In this document: piece by piece, positions 1-11,817 of the stretch | Numbering within the stretch: the stretch's first letter is position 1 | Layout: every line of letters begins with the position of its first letter | Assembly: GCA_964035575.1 (NCBI GenBank) | Contig: OZ037880.1 | Coordinates: 868,001 to 932,000, forward strand | Direction of reading: 5' to 3' | DNA: 64,000 nucleotides | Source: Rhynchopus sp. YZ270_cl-10 | Lineage: Eukaryota > Euglenozoa > Diplonemea > Diplonemida > Diplonemidae | Position numbers and translations under genes: made by a program | The notes under the pieces: model-generated | What the model saw: the letters and a program-made list of their open reading frames with translations, nothing else | Told to the model about the DNA's origin: nothing | Databases searched by the model: none

Positions 1-1258
1 TGGGTGTAACAACAAAAGGAACACAGGTTGGCGGCCAGGAATAAAAAAAATGTATAAAAAGGGCAATAACGAAACTAAACGTAACGAAAACAAAACGACA
101 AATATAAAAAAAACATAAAAAAAAAACAATGTGCAGTCAAAAAGCAAGAAGGGAGAGAAAATAGGGTAGGGGGAGAGAGAGTTCAGGAGAGAACTTGAAA
201 TGAATGGGATTCTCGTACACAACGCAGCACGTAATATGCGTTGTGTATGAGTGTCAAGGCATTTGTATGTCGTTCTACAGGAAAAGGAGACGGGTAAGAC
301 GTCGTTGTGACTTAACCTTGCTGAAACGAAATCAATTGCAAGACAATCCCTTTCTGTTTCTGTTTCATTATTTGCAATTCTCTGTTTTGTTCACAAAGGG
401 AAAGAGTGATATTCCAGATGGATAAGAAAAAAGAAAATTAAAAAAAGGGGGGAAAACTCTTTTCTCACACTACTCTCTGTCGGCTTTTGTTTTTTTTGGC
501 AAGTAATAGTTGTAGGAAATGTGGACTGGTGAAAATATTTTGCACATCGCCTTTGAACGGAGCCCCTTATGTAGTGAAAGAGAAAGAGGACAGATAGACA
601 GAACAATACACACGGCACATCATTGAATTCACTGACGTTGTAATGAAAAACAATGGAAGCAGAAAAGGTCGAACACCTCAGCGTACGTACACAGTTCCCC
701 ACTTGCTTATTGAACTGTGGATGTACTGCTTCATTAGCGTTCACACAAAAAAAAACACACAACATAAAAAAAGAAAAAGGAAAACACACTTCTTTTCCCT
801 TTTTTACTGCCCTTTTTTCCAACCTATAAATTGACAACATCGCCACAAAAGTGGTCCGTATGTGGATGTCACCTCACCGTATCCCTCCGTGACTACCGTC
901 TTTTTGTTGTTGTTGTGTACGGTCAACAACCAAAAACAGAGGTGATTTCATTCACTCAAATACCCACCAGGACACTTACTACACATCCTGAAAGGTGACA
1001 AATCCCTTTTTTTGGTTGATTGCCACTATCACAGTTTCCCCCCCCTCCCGCCTTGATGGCGGATAATCTAAAGAGAAATTTTTGTATGGATGACCCTCAG
1101 CCTTTGCTCAGTCATACACAAACCTCACGGGAACATAACACACAACGCAACCATTTTTTGAGTGGAACCCTATTTTTTTTTTTCTTTCGGGAAAGAGGTA
1201 CTATATGAGTTGTAATTGGAGTGCTTTGGATGTTCTCGGAGACAAGGGTTAACAGACG
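1..1258. other. Spacer without recognisable gene
   Basis: A/T-rich spacer with many poly(A) and poly(T) runs. The open frames here translate to low-complexity Phe/Lys-rich sequence with no family signature. The stretch at 198-222 resembles the small dispersed stem-loop family described in the findings. I see no gene. Confidence 0.6.
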
Positions 1259-2098
1259 TTACAAAAGCAACAAATTACTGAATTTACGGAACTGCGGGCG
1301 GGGGACGTACATGAGCCAGGTACGTCCGTGGGCATCGGTTTGGCTTGGGTCTGCACCTCGTTGGAGGAGGACGTGGCATGTGTTGATGCAGCAGCTCGCG
1401 GCTGCGTGCATGAGGGGTGTGCACCCGAGGTAGTCTTGTGCGGTGAGGGAGGCACCGTCTCGTATCAACGACTCGCAGGTGGAGGTCCTTGCGTTGGCTG
1501 CGGCGTACATGAGGGGCGTCATCATGTCTCTGTCGGTGACGTCGACGTCGACATCAAACTGTGTCAGCAGCCGGCACACATTGTCCGCACCCTTCACCGC
1601 ACTGTGGTGCAACGACGCCATCCCGTCCTGGTCCACCCCTGCCGTGTCCGCACCCCGCTCCAAGAGCAGTTTCGCGACGGCGTTGTCACCGTTGCTGCAG
1701 GCCGCCATGAGCGGTGTGCAGCCTTGGTAGTTGCGTGCGTTGATGTCTGCGCCTGCAGATAAGAGGCGTACGCACATCTGTATCTTGCCCTTGCAGGCAG
1801 CGCGAAGCAGTGCGGTGTCGCCTTTGTGTGTGGCCTCGTTCGGCGACACGCCGTTCTTGAGCAGCAACCGCAGAATGTCATCATGCGCAATCCCCACCGA
1901 ATCAACCAGCGCACTCCCACTGCACCGCTTAGGGCGATGCACACCACACCCTTCATTCAGCAGCACAGCAAACGTCGTCACGTCACCCCGACGCGTCGCA
2001 CGGCGGAGCTCCTCGTAAAAACGACTCTCGCTGCTGCCATGCTCCGGTGTGTGAAACGCGTTAAGAACGGTGGGTGCAGGGCTCATCACGCACGACAT
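1259..2098 (-). CDS. Ankyrin-repeat protein
   Basis: This frame encodes about 279 residues made almost entirely of ankyrin repeats, which are protein-protein interaction modules. About six to seven repeats are visible, with typical pieces such as GDTALLRAA, GCTPLMAACSNGD, LLLERGADT, TPLMYAAANA and LLQRGADPSQTD. No other domain, signal peptide or membrane segment is seen. The frame is open further upstream to an ATG at 2173, but those 25 extra residues are a Pro run translated from a C-rich tract, so I prefer the ATG at 2098 (another lies at 2086). The last repeat begins (GRTWLMYV) and is then replaced by a short unrelated tail. A GTACGT donor-like site occurs there, so a further exon is possible but I did not find it. 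The cellular role cannot be inferred from repeats alone. Confidence 0.75.
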   Translation of the reverse strand: MSCVMSPAPTVLNAFHTPEHGSSESRFYEELRRATRRGDVTTFAVLLNEGCGVHRPKRCSGSALVDSVGIAHDDILRLLLKNGVSPNEATHKGDTALLRAACKGKIQMCVRLLSAGADINARNYQGCTPLMAACSNGDNAVAKLLLERGADTAGVDQDGMASLHHSAVKGADNVCRLLTQFDVDVDVTDRDMMTPLMYAAANARTSTCESLIRDGASLTAQDYLGCTPLMHAAASCCINTCHVLLQRGADPSQTDAHGRTWLMYVPRPQFRKFSNLLLL

Positions 2099-4291
2099 TG
2101 TGTTAACTGTCGTGAAGGGGGGAGGGGGAGGAGGAGGGGAGGGGGGGGGGAGAGAGGGTGGCGTGGAAAGCAAGTCGGCACTGCAAACGTCGCGCTCAAT
2201 GCAGTGTGCCAGTGGCTGCTAGGCTGCCAGGCTGATGGGCTGTGGAGTTCCCCGGGTTAAGGAAGAACAACAGTACCCTGCGCATCGCATCCACAGAGGA
2301 ACACTACTAAAGAAAATTTATAAGATGGTTGGAAGTGCAAAGCCTCACTGGACGCACCGACGCAGGGTATTACCCCTGCGCGGAACAAATCCTGCGAAGT
2401 GTGCTACCATCGTCTAAAATTCTTTGAGTGAGAAAAAAAAAAAAAGCGCCCCACCCCCAACGCTCCCCAGGTTGGGGCAACACAAAGTTGTACTATCCCA
2501 GGAGGATATGCCCAGTACAGAGTACCAACTATCCTGATCCGCATAATCGGGAATCTCCACAGACGCACATCTGGCATCCAATACCGGCCATTGGGAATGC
2601 GCTGATATTTATCAGTTCACTCCGTTAGGGTACACAGATCGGAAGAACACACAGAGCATTTTCGTACAACGCTCTCAATCGACCCCCCCCCCCCCCCCCC
2701 CCCGATGGTTACAAGATGCACACCTTCACCCCACACACGGCAGTAGCTCCTCTGCAATGAGATTGTGACAGATCACTCAGATTCACTCTGGTTAACCTAC
2801 CAAACGTCGTACCACACTGCGAATCCTCCTGGTGTAAGCGTCCGTCAGGTCACCCCCCCCCCCCCCCCTTTCCCCCCTGCCCCACCCCACAGCGTTTAAA
2901 CACTCCATCTCACAAAAAAACACATCTATCAGCATCGGGGTACATCCCAAGATTGTTTTCTTGCCTCTTGCCTCTCGCAGCCCTTTCTCCACTCATTCCA
3001 TCCCCACCGGCATACAACACAACCCTCCTTCGGCCACCGTCATCACAAATATGATGGGACAGAAACACAGAATCCATCCTTGCCCTACTCAACGCGATGG
3101 ACTATCGTAACCTTCCTTAATCCCTGAAAGGGATGAAGGCGGTACACTGTAGACCAAATTCTAAGCTCTGAAGTGAACATTGCAAGGTTGGTGAAACCTT
3201 TTGTGCGATGTTGGGAGCAAAAAAAATATAAAAATCCCCATCCCGTAGACCACGTGATTATTGCTGTGCCTTTCAAAGATGGATGGGGCTGAATAAGCTC
3301 AACACATCTTGAAAGAGAAGACAAAAAACACGGGTACTATTCTTAGTCCATTCCCACCCATTTTTCTTCCGCTGAGGTCCCCCACCCTTCGGCGGGTCTT
3401 CCACCTTCACATCAGATCTTTTGACGTATATTCAATAAACATCAAAAAATAAATGGTCACCAATCATCTCACCCTCACGGTTTGAGAGGAGGAATACAGC
3501 CTTACTGACCAACCCCCTTGATAATCCGCTGGGTCCATCATAGCTTCTATACTTCTTCACGACATTCCCCTATCCCCCCCCTCTCAGCACCATTAACACC
3601 CCTCTACGCCTCCAGACCATTTCTCTCGGTTCACACCTCTCCCTCTCCCCTCTCCTCAACTCACATTCACGCAGTGCGCGAAGGAGGAGAAGCAGCGCAA
3701 TCCAGCAAAACCCCCCGTCAAAAGTCAATTCGTCCATCTCTGCATCCCCATAACCCCTCTCTTATAACCCCCAAGCAAGCATTAAGCATGAAAACTACAA
3801 AGAAGCGCTCTGAATTGAAAATCGTTCAAAAAGAGACAAAAAAATTCTAGTCTGCAGCGAAGTTAGACGCAAAAACCTCCAAAGTCGAAAATACACAAAA
3901 TTCGTTGTCACAAAAAGATTTGAAACGATGAATTTGTGGACTATCTCAAAACACCATTTTGAGGATCACATTCGGCTTTAAAAGAGTTGTACGAATGAAG
4001 AAAGGGGGGGAGAGCTTTTTTTTTGTGAAGCGTGCGATTTTTGTTTTTTTTTTTTTTTTTTTTTTTTTGCTTTTGTTTTGTTTCGTTTGGATTTTAAAAA
4101 AAGGAGAGGGAATTCGATCGGATACCGATCTCAGATCATATTGTCCCTTCTACACCCAACCCTGTACCAAGTCGATTTCTATTAGGACACTTTTTTTTCT
4201 TCTGTTGTGTGCGTTGCGTGCTGGGAAGGGTGGTAAAAGAAGAATAATCATAAGGAAAGCAAAGAGACATTTTTTTTTTTTGAAAAAAAAA

Positions 4292-4319
4292 AGAGTAGTT
4301 GAAACGTGCTAAAAACGCA
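4292..4319 (+). repeat. 28-bp dispersed repeat, copy 1
   Basis: The 28 bp here, starting AGAGTAGTTGAAACGTGC, recur identically at 5743-5770. A diverged copy lies at 23970-23996 inside intron 2 of the Rpt2 gene. In this copy the ACGCA end is followed by an inverted TGCGT, giving a possible hairpin. Function unknown. Confidence 0.6.
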
Positions 4320-4793
4320 GTCGAGATGCGTTTTAGAGAGGGAAAAAAAAAAATAACCTGTGGAGTGGTGATCACACAGTATGTGACGAAAAAGGGGGGA
4401 GGAGGAGGAGGGGAGGGAAAATGATTCAGATAAAACTCTTTTGAAAGAAATGGGTGGAGTTGTTCCCGGGGGCAGCAATGTCTTCTTCTTTTTTTCTCCT
4501 CTCTCTTTTTTATTTTTTTGTGGGAATAGTGTAGTTGTCACTTTTTTTTTGTACAAACTCATACTCAGACGTAAATTCCTTATTGGAAAAACGAAAAAAC
4601 TGGGGAGTTATACGGAAAGTGAAAAAGAAAAAAATTAGTAGCTTGGTTTCGGAGCCCAAGAGGTAGGGGGTTGAGGCCCCGATGCAAGCTGAGTTGGACC
4701 ACCACGTTGCTTTCGTCATGGTCGGGGGGGGGAGAAAGAGAAATTGACATACAAAGCCCTCTTGTGACAGTGTACCCAGAGAAAGGTAGGTTA

Positions 4794-4817
4794 GATGAAG
4801 CCTCGTCGTACTTCATC
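4794..4817 (+). repeat. Small stem-loop (CCTC-GTAC family)
   Basis: A perfect 7-bp stem, GATGAAG against CTTCATC, encloses a 10-nt loop CCTCGTCGTA. The loop resembles the CCTCTCRTRC core of other small hairpins in this window (7967-7995, 15038-15064, 18027-18058). Confidence 0.45.
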
Positions 4818-5742
4818 CACCCCACTTAGAGAAAGTGCACACACCTCCGTGGACGCAGAGCACTGAGATAACCTCGCGTCCTTCCCGCCCTCCTCGTTAA
4901 TGTAGACAATATTGAGTTTTGGGAGCGCCAAAAAAAAACAACTGTTGGCAGATTTTCAATAATAGTATATTTGCGTACAGAGGACTAATGTCTGTTCAGT
5001 TTTTTTGTATGGACACCTCAAAAAAACCTATTTGAAGACAACTTTACAACAGTTTGCAGGAACCATGAAGCCGACATAGTACACTGTATGGTCACCTTCC
5101 CCCCTTCGTGGGGGGGTGGGTGAGCAGTCCACACACCCCCCTCCCCTCAGTGTTTTGTCACTACACACAACACCCTTCTTGGTCCAAGTAGAATCGGGCC
5201 TTTGTTTGCTATCATAGCACCAATAGCCCTAGAATAAAAAGTGAATGGACGCGGGTGAACCCAAAGTGTTTGCTGACAAAACTCCCATTTTAAAAAAGCC
5301 TTCTTGAAGAAAAATGACAACACGCGAAAACATTGCATTTCTTTTTTTTGCAACAATGTGTGGAGACCTGAGTCTCGTCTCCACCGGAACTTTAAAAAAA
5401 TGGTCAGAGAACTAGCTTAGCATTTTACCAGTCATGAACCAAATGAACAGATATTTTTTGACCAGCTGGACTGCGTGCTTGAGACTGGCCAAGGGTTTTG
5501 ACTAATTGAGGGTTTGGCCTGCGCCTGCGTAGATTTATGCTTAACTTAGAGAGAAAAAGACAGAGAAACGTTTATAAGATCCTAAGCCTCTCATGCTCAG
5601 TCACCTTGAAAGAAAAGTTAAAAGTAACCTCCGACCCAGACAACTCCCATCTGCAAGACAAAACGCCACACACGACACTCTGCAAATTAATGAAGATCGA
5701 GAGAGGTCGCAAATATCTGGAATCACATCTCGCACAATAGAA

Positions 5743-5770
5743 AGAGTAGTTGAAACGTGCTAAAAACGCA
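5743..5770 (+). repeat. 28-bp dispersed repeat, copy 2
   Basis: Identical over 28 bp to 4292-4319. The flanks differ apart from nearby A/G-rich sequence, so the conserved unit is short. Confidence 0.6.
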
Positions 5771-6100
5771 TCTCAAAGAGAAATAGAAAACGACTTCAGG
5801 ATATATGACAGTTAAATGAAATAAAGAAAACACTTTTTCGTTTATCGCACCGCAAAAGGTTTGTGTTTTTCACTGATGAATGTGAGTGATGTTAGTGGAA
5901 AAACAATACGCTAAAGCGGGCACGCACCATCCGTCGTTTTCCATTTCTATTCGTCAATGCTTGATAACACAAAAAAAAAAAAATCCTCCAGTTGGTGTGT
6001 CAACATCTTGTCACAGAGAAGAGTAACATCTTACGGTGTAGGTTGTAGGTGGGCGTGTAGGATGGTTATGACAGGTGATAACTCAAATACATTCAAAATG

Positions 6101-6145
6101 TTGTTTCATTATACTAACTATTCTACTGAATAGAAGGTATAATAG
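6101..6145 (+). repeat. 45-bp conserved hairpin repeat, copy 1
   Basis: These 45 bp recur without a visible mismatch at 11540-11584. The core folds as a two-part stem: ATTATAC pairs with GTATAAT, then a 3-nt by 3-nt internal loop, then CTATTC pairs with GAATAG around a TACT loop. Flanking sequence is unrelated in the two copies. It could be a tiny foldback element or a structured RNA element. Confidence 0.65.
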
Positions 6146-7287
6146 GGTGCACTAAACGTACCCAAAATGTAAAAAAAAAAGATTGGCGAGATGAGCCTAA
6201 GCCTCATATACCTAAGTTAGTCACTGACACCAAGAACGGCTGAAAACTGAACCCAAAAAAAAAAAAGTCTGAGGAAAATAGGAGTTAAAAAAAGGGGGGA
6301 ATCTAAGACACCTCCCTTCAAAGGGAGGGTTAAAGCAAGAAAGCGAAAGATGAATTTTGTGTCTCTTTGTACACATACATCAGGGGAACGTGACAAGGTA
6401 AAAAAAAAAAGGGTGTCACTAGCACAGAGACCTTTATTGGTTTCAAATAGAGGGACACGTACCTCACACTCAAATATGTCAAGGAAGGGGGGAAACGTGC
6501 TCTCAAGAGAAGCATTGATTTTTCCTTCACAAAACTGTAAAATAAAATAGCGCTTTTTCGGGTACGTGACGAACAAAAAGACAATGTTTGAAAGATGAAC
6601 GAGCTTCACAGACATTAGATTTTCTAGAAGAAAAATACACAACAACATTATGGACAGCATTTCGCTTCAAGGAACTACCCACATTTGCTTTCAAACACAA
6701 CAACACCAACAACAGGCTTCAAGGTGAAGGGGAGGCATCGACCTGAAGCTGATATTCCTTCGTATTTTTATTGTTCCAAAAAAGATAAGCATTTTGGATA
6801 CAACACGAAACGCACTAAAAAAACCCCTTCACACTATCCTTTGGTTACTACGCAAAAAAAAAAAAAAAAAAAAAAAAACGAAACTCCTTTTTGAGACACT
6901 CTTCAGAAAACACAGAACAAAACGGAAAAAAATATATTTTTTCTAAAATATTAGACGAGCTTTAGATTTTCATAAAGAAAAGAGACGCTGAAAGGGCAAA
7001 CGCCTCACCGTACAGCGGCGGACGCAGCGCACTGATTCTCCACGGGTTATCGAACCTTAAAAAGGCGCTCTCTAATGGCCCATACACACGACGCAAACCA
7101 ACAAAAACATAACGAACCGTTTCCACGCTGAAATACAGCATGTAATTAAAGAAAGTTGACCACAAAGCCCTCTGCCAGTGAACCTTAATAAGCAAAATGC
7201 GTAAGACGAACCCAAAACCTTTCTGACTGTCACCCTACTAAATTAAAACAAAAGAAAATGAAGCTAAAAATATAACTTCAAATTATA

Positions 7288-7622
7288 AAGGGGGGGTCGA
7301 CGTATTATGTAGGTGCGGGTATTATGCTAGCATAATACCCGCACGCTTTTTGAGGCAATTTTAACTTTTCATTTTGAATTTTTTTAAATTTAACCTCCAA
7401 TTTACCCTTATGAAGGGGGGCGGAAGGGGAAGGGGCACCAAAATTAGGAAAAATCGAAAGAAAAAATACAATTTAACCTACATAGTGCTTACATAGTGCT
7501 TACATAAGCCCCGACATAGTGCTTACACAATGCTTACATAATAACAGGTTCAGATTAAAAATTTTAACGAAAATTCTCAAAAAATTTAAAATTTAGCTAT
7601 CATAATACGTCTACCCCCCCTT
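7288..7622. mobile_element. TA-flanked MITE with internal perfect palindrome
   Basis: A 335-bp non-coding element. Its ends are inverted repeats of about 21 bp with one mismatch, AAGGGGGGGTCGACGTATTA on the left and the complement of AAGGGGGGGTAGACGTATTA on the right. A TA dinucleotide flanks each side, as expected for Tc1/mariner-type target duplication. Inside, 7313-7344 is a perfect 32-bp palindrome whose half is GTGCGGGTATTATGCT, and 7475-7545 repeats an ACATAGTGCTT motif. No transposase is encoded. Confidence 0.6.
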
Positions 7623-7966
7623 TAAATTGAGAAGGACCTCAGTGAGCATATTCTATTGGTGCAGGCACAGCAAGAACCATCTCTTCCAAATAAATAGGAT
7701 TTTTCACACTCGTTTTGCCCAAAAAGTTGGAGAATGGCCACACTCGCTTCGCTTGTGAGGTAAATTTCACAACTTATTCTGGCATAACAAAACTCGGGTG
7801 TAAAATATCCCCATTTATTTTCACCCCAATAAATAGTTAGTTTTCCCGAAAGTGTGCAATAAAAATAGACAAAAAAAGCGAAATAATTCTAAAGAATTGC
7901 AAAAGGAACACTTTGTTTAGTCCAATTGCAGGATTGTACCAGAATAGAATAAAAAGAAGGTTGGCA

Positions 7967-7995
7967 GATGAATGAACCTCTCGTACAGACACATC
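7967..7995 (+). repeat. Small stem-loop (CCTCTCRTRC family)
   Basis: GATG pairs with CATC around a segment containing CCTCTCGTAC. It shares its layout with 15038-15064 and 18027-18058. Confidence 0.35.
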
Positions 7996-8915
7996 ATTAA
8001 AAACGAAATTGTCACATATGAATGATGACTCAGAGACAATTTACGCAAGATTTCTGTTATTTTTACCAATAAAAATTGGCTGATTTGAGAAGGGTTTTGC
8101 ACCCATTCTTCTAACATGGTGTATGACAACACTGCTATCACATTGGAGGCAGTTGGATTGTCGTGAATAAATGAGATCCGTTGTCAATATGCACTTCATC
8201 CCTCATGCTTAGGACAACTGAATCCAACAAAAAAGACCACGTGACACCAGGAGCAATGTGCACCTGGCACATGCACAAGGCATGTACAAACCAGTGTCCC
8301 CCTTCAAAAGTGAAGTCGGGGGGGCATTGTCAAGTGCAACCCTCCCTACGGCGCGCAATGTTGCGGGTTTGCAAATTTGCGGGGGGAATCACCCAACTGG
8401 AGGGAGTCTGGCAGAGCTGAGAGAAAAAAAAAAAAGATACACATGGTCAAAAAAAAAGAGAATCCCCCACCCCCACCCTGCACCACCCCTGAACTGAGAC
8501 GAACGGTCTGGGTCAGACAAGGGCGCTTTTCTCAATAAAAGAATGAAATTGAGTTTAAAGAAAACAAAAGATGACGCAACATCTTAAGGCTGTATCCTCT
8601 GCCCGGACAACGGACATCGAGGACACATTAAATGGTAGTTCAGCAGACACCTCAATGAGCGAACTCAAGATGCAAGCATGGCAGAGAGCACTGAATAGAG
8701 ACAGACCTGACAGGATCACACAATGCGCACACAAAAAAAAGCATAGCCCCAACTAAGAGGTTCAGACGCAGTTCTGCGGGCACCACCACACCAACACTAT
8801 GGGGAACCCAAATCCACCTCCCCCACCATCACCACCACCCTTCCCCCCCAGGGGAACACCCCAACACCAACCCACTACCAATAAAAATAGCTTTAAAAAA
8901 AAACTGAAAACTGCA

Positions 8916-9863
8916 TTACTTTGGGTCTTGTGTGGGAGGGGGCGAGTCATCATCGAGAGGCTTAATGTCTAGCTTCGGGAGACATGCGGAAGGACGGACG
9001 AAGATGGTGAACTGGTTCATACTCGAGCCCTTCCAGGAGTTCTCAGTGGCGAAGACTACCTCATGTGTGCCAACGCTGAGGTGTTTGTGATACAGACGGT
9101 ACCACTTCTGCAGACTCCGGTTTGTCCCACTGCTTGCAATAAAACGGGAGAAGCTGTTGTTTGTCATAACTCTTTGGAAGTCACTGTGCAAACAGAGCGG
9201 GTTTTCTTGATGAATTGCAATGATCATATCACTTTCCACTGCACAACGGACTGATAGTGGTGTATCAGACGGCACCAACTTCGACAGTCTAACATGCGCA
9301 AAGGTCGACAAAACGCATGAATCGGGGATATAATAGTAATCGACATCCATCGGGGATGCTGTCAGGGTGCTATGCAGTTTTACCTTTGCCATTTCAGAGT
9401 TGCGCTGTCCTGCGCAGACGAAGCCTGCGTCGACACCACAGAGGACGGCGGTGGAGGGCTTTTCAAACACAATGTCTTCTTCATCGAAGGGGATGTGAGC
9501 AAGCTGTGGGGTGGGCGAGCGGCTGAGGGATGGCGCAGAACGGGCGCTTCCATGACGTTCAAAGGGAAGAACCTCTGGCGGGAAGACCGTGGTCGGTGAG
9601 ATGTGGTTCGTCTCTGGAGAGAGAGTAGGCGGCGAGGCTGGCTCAGGAGACGCTGTGTCCGCCTCTTTGTTTGCAGGCTGGCCACCACCCTCCACCTCCC
9701 CCTCAGGGCTGTCTGGCACCAACGGCGGCAATGAAGAAAACACATCGTCCTCCGCAGCCGCCCGTTTCCCCTTCCCCTCCTGTGAATTCACCACCTTATC
9801 CTTCCTCTGCGGCTGTGTATGAGGGGCCTCTGAGCGACCTTCAGAGCCACAACAGTTTCCCAT
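8916..9863 (-). CDS. Putative N-myristoylated protein of unknown function
   Basis: A 315-residue frame starting MGNCCGSEGR. Glycine at position 2 followed by two cysteines is a classic dual acylation signal (N-myristoylation plus palmitoylation), so the protein probably sits on the cytosolic face of a membrane. Residues about 10-125 are low-complexity, rich in Ser, Pro, Glu and Lys, and probably disordered. Residues about 130-300 look folded, with alternating hydrophobic and polar stretches typical of a beta-rich domain (for example VKLHSTLTA, LSVRCAVESD, HEVVFATENS, FTIFVRPSA). I do not recognise the family. The ATG at 9863 is the natural start because only it exposes the acylation motif. 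No intron is needed. The neighbourhood is gene-poor and gives no clue to pathway. Confidence 0.7.
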   Translation of the reverse strand: MGNCCGSEGRSEAPHTQPQRKDKVVNSQEGKGKRAAAEDDVFSSLPPLVPDSPEGEVEGGGQPANKEADTASPEPASPPTLSPETNHISPTTVFPPEVLPFERHGSARSAPSLSRSPTPQLAHIPFDEEDIVFEKPSTAVLCGVDAGFVCAGQRNSEMAKVKLHSTLTASPMDVDYYYIPDSCVLSTFAHVRLSKLVPSDTPLSVRCAVESDMIIAIHQENPLCLHSDFQRVMTNNSFSRFIASSGTNRSLQKWYRLYHKHLSVGTHEVVFATENSWKGSSMNQFTIFVRPSACLPKLDIKPLDDDSPPPTQDPK

Positions 9864-11817
9864 TGTGAGAAACGAAAAGGGGAAAGGGGAAAGGGGGGAG
9901 GGGGGGGATTAGGTGTGCTGAGGGGGAAGGGGGGGGGAGAGGAAGGAAGGGGTGTTAGTATTTGTTTTTTTTCGGGGAAGTATAATGTACGGTCCTATGT
10001 GGTGCAGGGCGTCAAGAAAAGGTGTCAGTTGTTAGGTTCCCTCACCCCGCTTCTTGTAGTTGTTTGATGCGTTGGCGCTTCTATACGCACTCTCACCTGC
10101 TGGGTGGTGGTGTTGCGGAGCACGGTTGGGTGAGTGAACGACGTGACACTTTCCACCCCCACCCCACAACGGAAACCACAATTTTTGCGCTCGCGCACCA
10201 CTCCGTCCACACCGTCGAAGGACGACCACAAGAGCACGCATCACTACAACTCACTCATTTTTTCCCTACAAGCCGCTCATACAACCACGAGAAGGGTATG
10301 CTTACAAAAGAGGCCGGACATGACATCGAAAACAGACTGCGCAACAGAAGTCAAACTACACCTAAGCCTCGCATGCTTGGTCACCTATCTTTTAAAAAAT
10401 AGGGACAAGGTCGCATCCCAGCACGGCACGCTTCCCTCTCTCCTCTCCCCTCTCCCCCCTCCCCCATCCCCTTAAACATAAGCGGGACCAAAGCACCCTT
10501 AACCCACAACCTACACTGAGCTCCGTACATAAAGAACCACACAAACTCTACCAGCCTCTTTCCATCCCCTCCCAGTCACAACCCCCCCTGGACAATGCTC
10601 CCATGCTGTTTTTCGAGTACCTGTGTTCGCCTATGAAGAAAATATCTACATGACATGGAACACGGTATATACGAAGAACAGCCAGTGGTTGGGATCACGT
10701 CGAGGTGGGTTGTGAAGACCCTAATGCAAAAGCATATTCGCACAACTGCAAGACGCACCTCCCCACCCACGCTCAATACATCCCCTCAAAGGGAGAGCCA
10801 AATTCTACATCACAAACAACCCTCGCCAGCGGAGAAGGGGAAGGGATTGCACCCTACACCCACTCTCAACGCAACACTGCTCTATTTACGTTCTCCCCTT
10901 GCCCCCTGCAGAACTGCATACACACACATAGTGTACATCACACCTCCAGTAGAAAAACCCCCCCTCCCCTCTCTTCCGCAACACTTCAGAATATGCATCA
11001 ACTCCCTAACCCTCCGCTCAGTGAACCGCAAACACCGTGTTGGGGTGAACTTCATGCGCAATGAGATCATAACCCCTCCCCTACTCCCCCTCCACAAAAA
11101 AATGGCAACCAAACCCTGCAAAGCAAAGCAACCAACTGGGAGCGGTATATGAGAACATAACCTTTCATGGGTGTACGCTTGGCGGCCAATGACTGCAATG
11201 TACGATATGAAGGAGATGATGATGGCACAGTAAATGAAGACAGTCTACAGCCCTGTCAAACCTGTAGAATGGTTGACCAAATGGGATGGGGAAAAAAAAA
11301 TGGGTGGAGGGATACTATTTTGCTCCTTTAATCTCACGATGGACACTTCTTTTGAGATTATTGGGTACACTAACCTCCCCTTTCCCTACCCCCCCCCCCC
11401 CCCCGCCTCCACATTGTTCTTCATAGCGTGGAAACTCAGTGGGTGTGAAATGTGCTTGTCATAGCGTTTTCAAGTTTTGATAGATATTCATCCCGCAGTG
11501 GAAGGGATGCGTTTGACGAAAGAAAGGGAAATTGAAAAGTTGTTTCATTATACTAACTATTCTACTGAATAGAAGGTATAATAGAAAATTTGAACAGTGC
11601 AAACTCTCCTCACCATGAAAGAAATACCGGATGGGGTGGATATAGAGGACTGGAAGATGGTAAAAAAAAAAAGGTGAGATTTCCCCTTTTTTTTGAGATG
11701 TAACAAAACTATAATTTTGTTTTTGGTAGTGCCAAAAACAAAACAAAAAATGGGGTGGCAAAGATAATGGTTGATAACCTCTGCAAACCACCTCACCCTA
11801 CTACAAACGCAAAGTAG
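9864..11817. other. Spacer without recognisable gene
   Basis: C-rich and A-rich spacer between the acylated-protein gene and a MITE. Open frames are short and of spacer-like composition. It contains a stem-loop family member near 10352-10390 and the second copy of the 45-bp hairpin at 11540-11584. Confidence 0.5.
11540..11584 (+). repeat. 45-bp conserved hairpin repeat, copy 2
   Basis: Same 45 bp as 6101-6145 in the same orientation, with unrelated flanks. The identity covers both the stems and the unpaired bases. Confidence 0.65.

Larger units (their letters stand above)
2174..7287. other. Long spacer, homopolymers and small hairpin repeats
   Basis: No open frame here has a recognisable domain or gene-like composition. 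The spacer has long C runs (about 20 C at 2683-2703, about 16 near 2855) and long T and A runs. It contains several members of the dispersed stem-loop family (4750-4774, 4794-4817, 5576-5608), a 28-bp repeat (4292 and 5743) and a 45-bp hairpin repeat (6101-6145). Confidence 0.5.

Noticed and set aside
391-846. 151-codon minus-strand open frame
   Set aside because: Low-complexity Phe/Lys/Ser composition typical of A/T spacer, without a domain; it overlaps other random frames.
2099-2173. N-terminal extension of the ankyrin gene
   Set aside because: It translates a C-rich tract into a proline run. The downstream ATG at 2098 precedes the conserved repeats with a normal N-terminus.
4638-4700. tRNA-like sequence with GGGGTTGAGGCCCC
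   Set aside because: The putative T arm lacks the GGTTCRANNCC box, and I could not fold the acceptor and anticodon arms into a cloverleaf.
8571-8756. 61-codon plus-strand open frame with non-repetitive sequence
   Set aside because: Composition looks somewhat coding, but no family, no neighbouring exon and a Lys-rich ending; too weak to call a gene.
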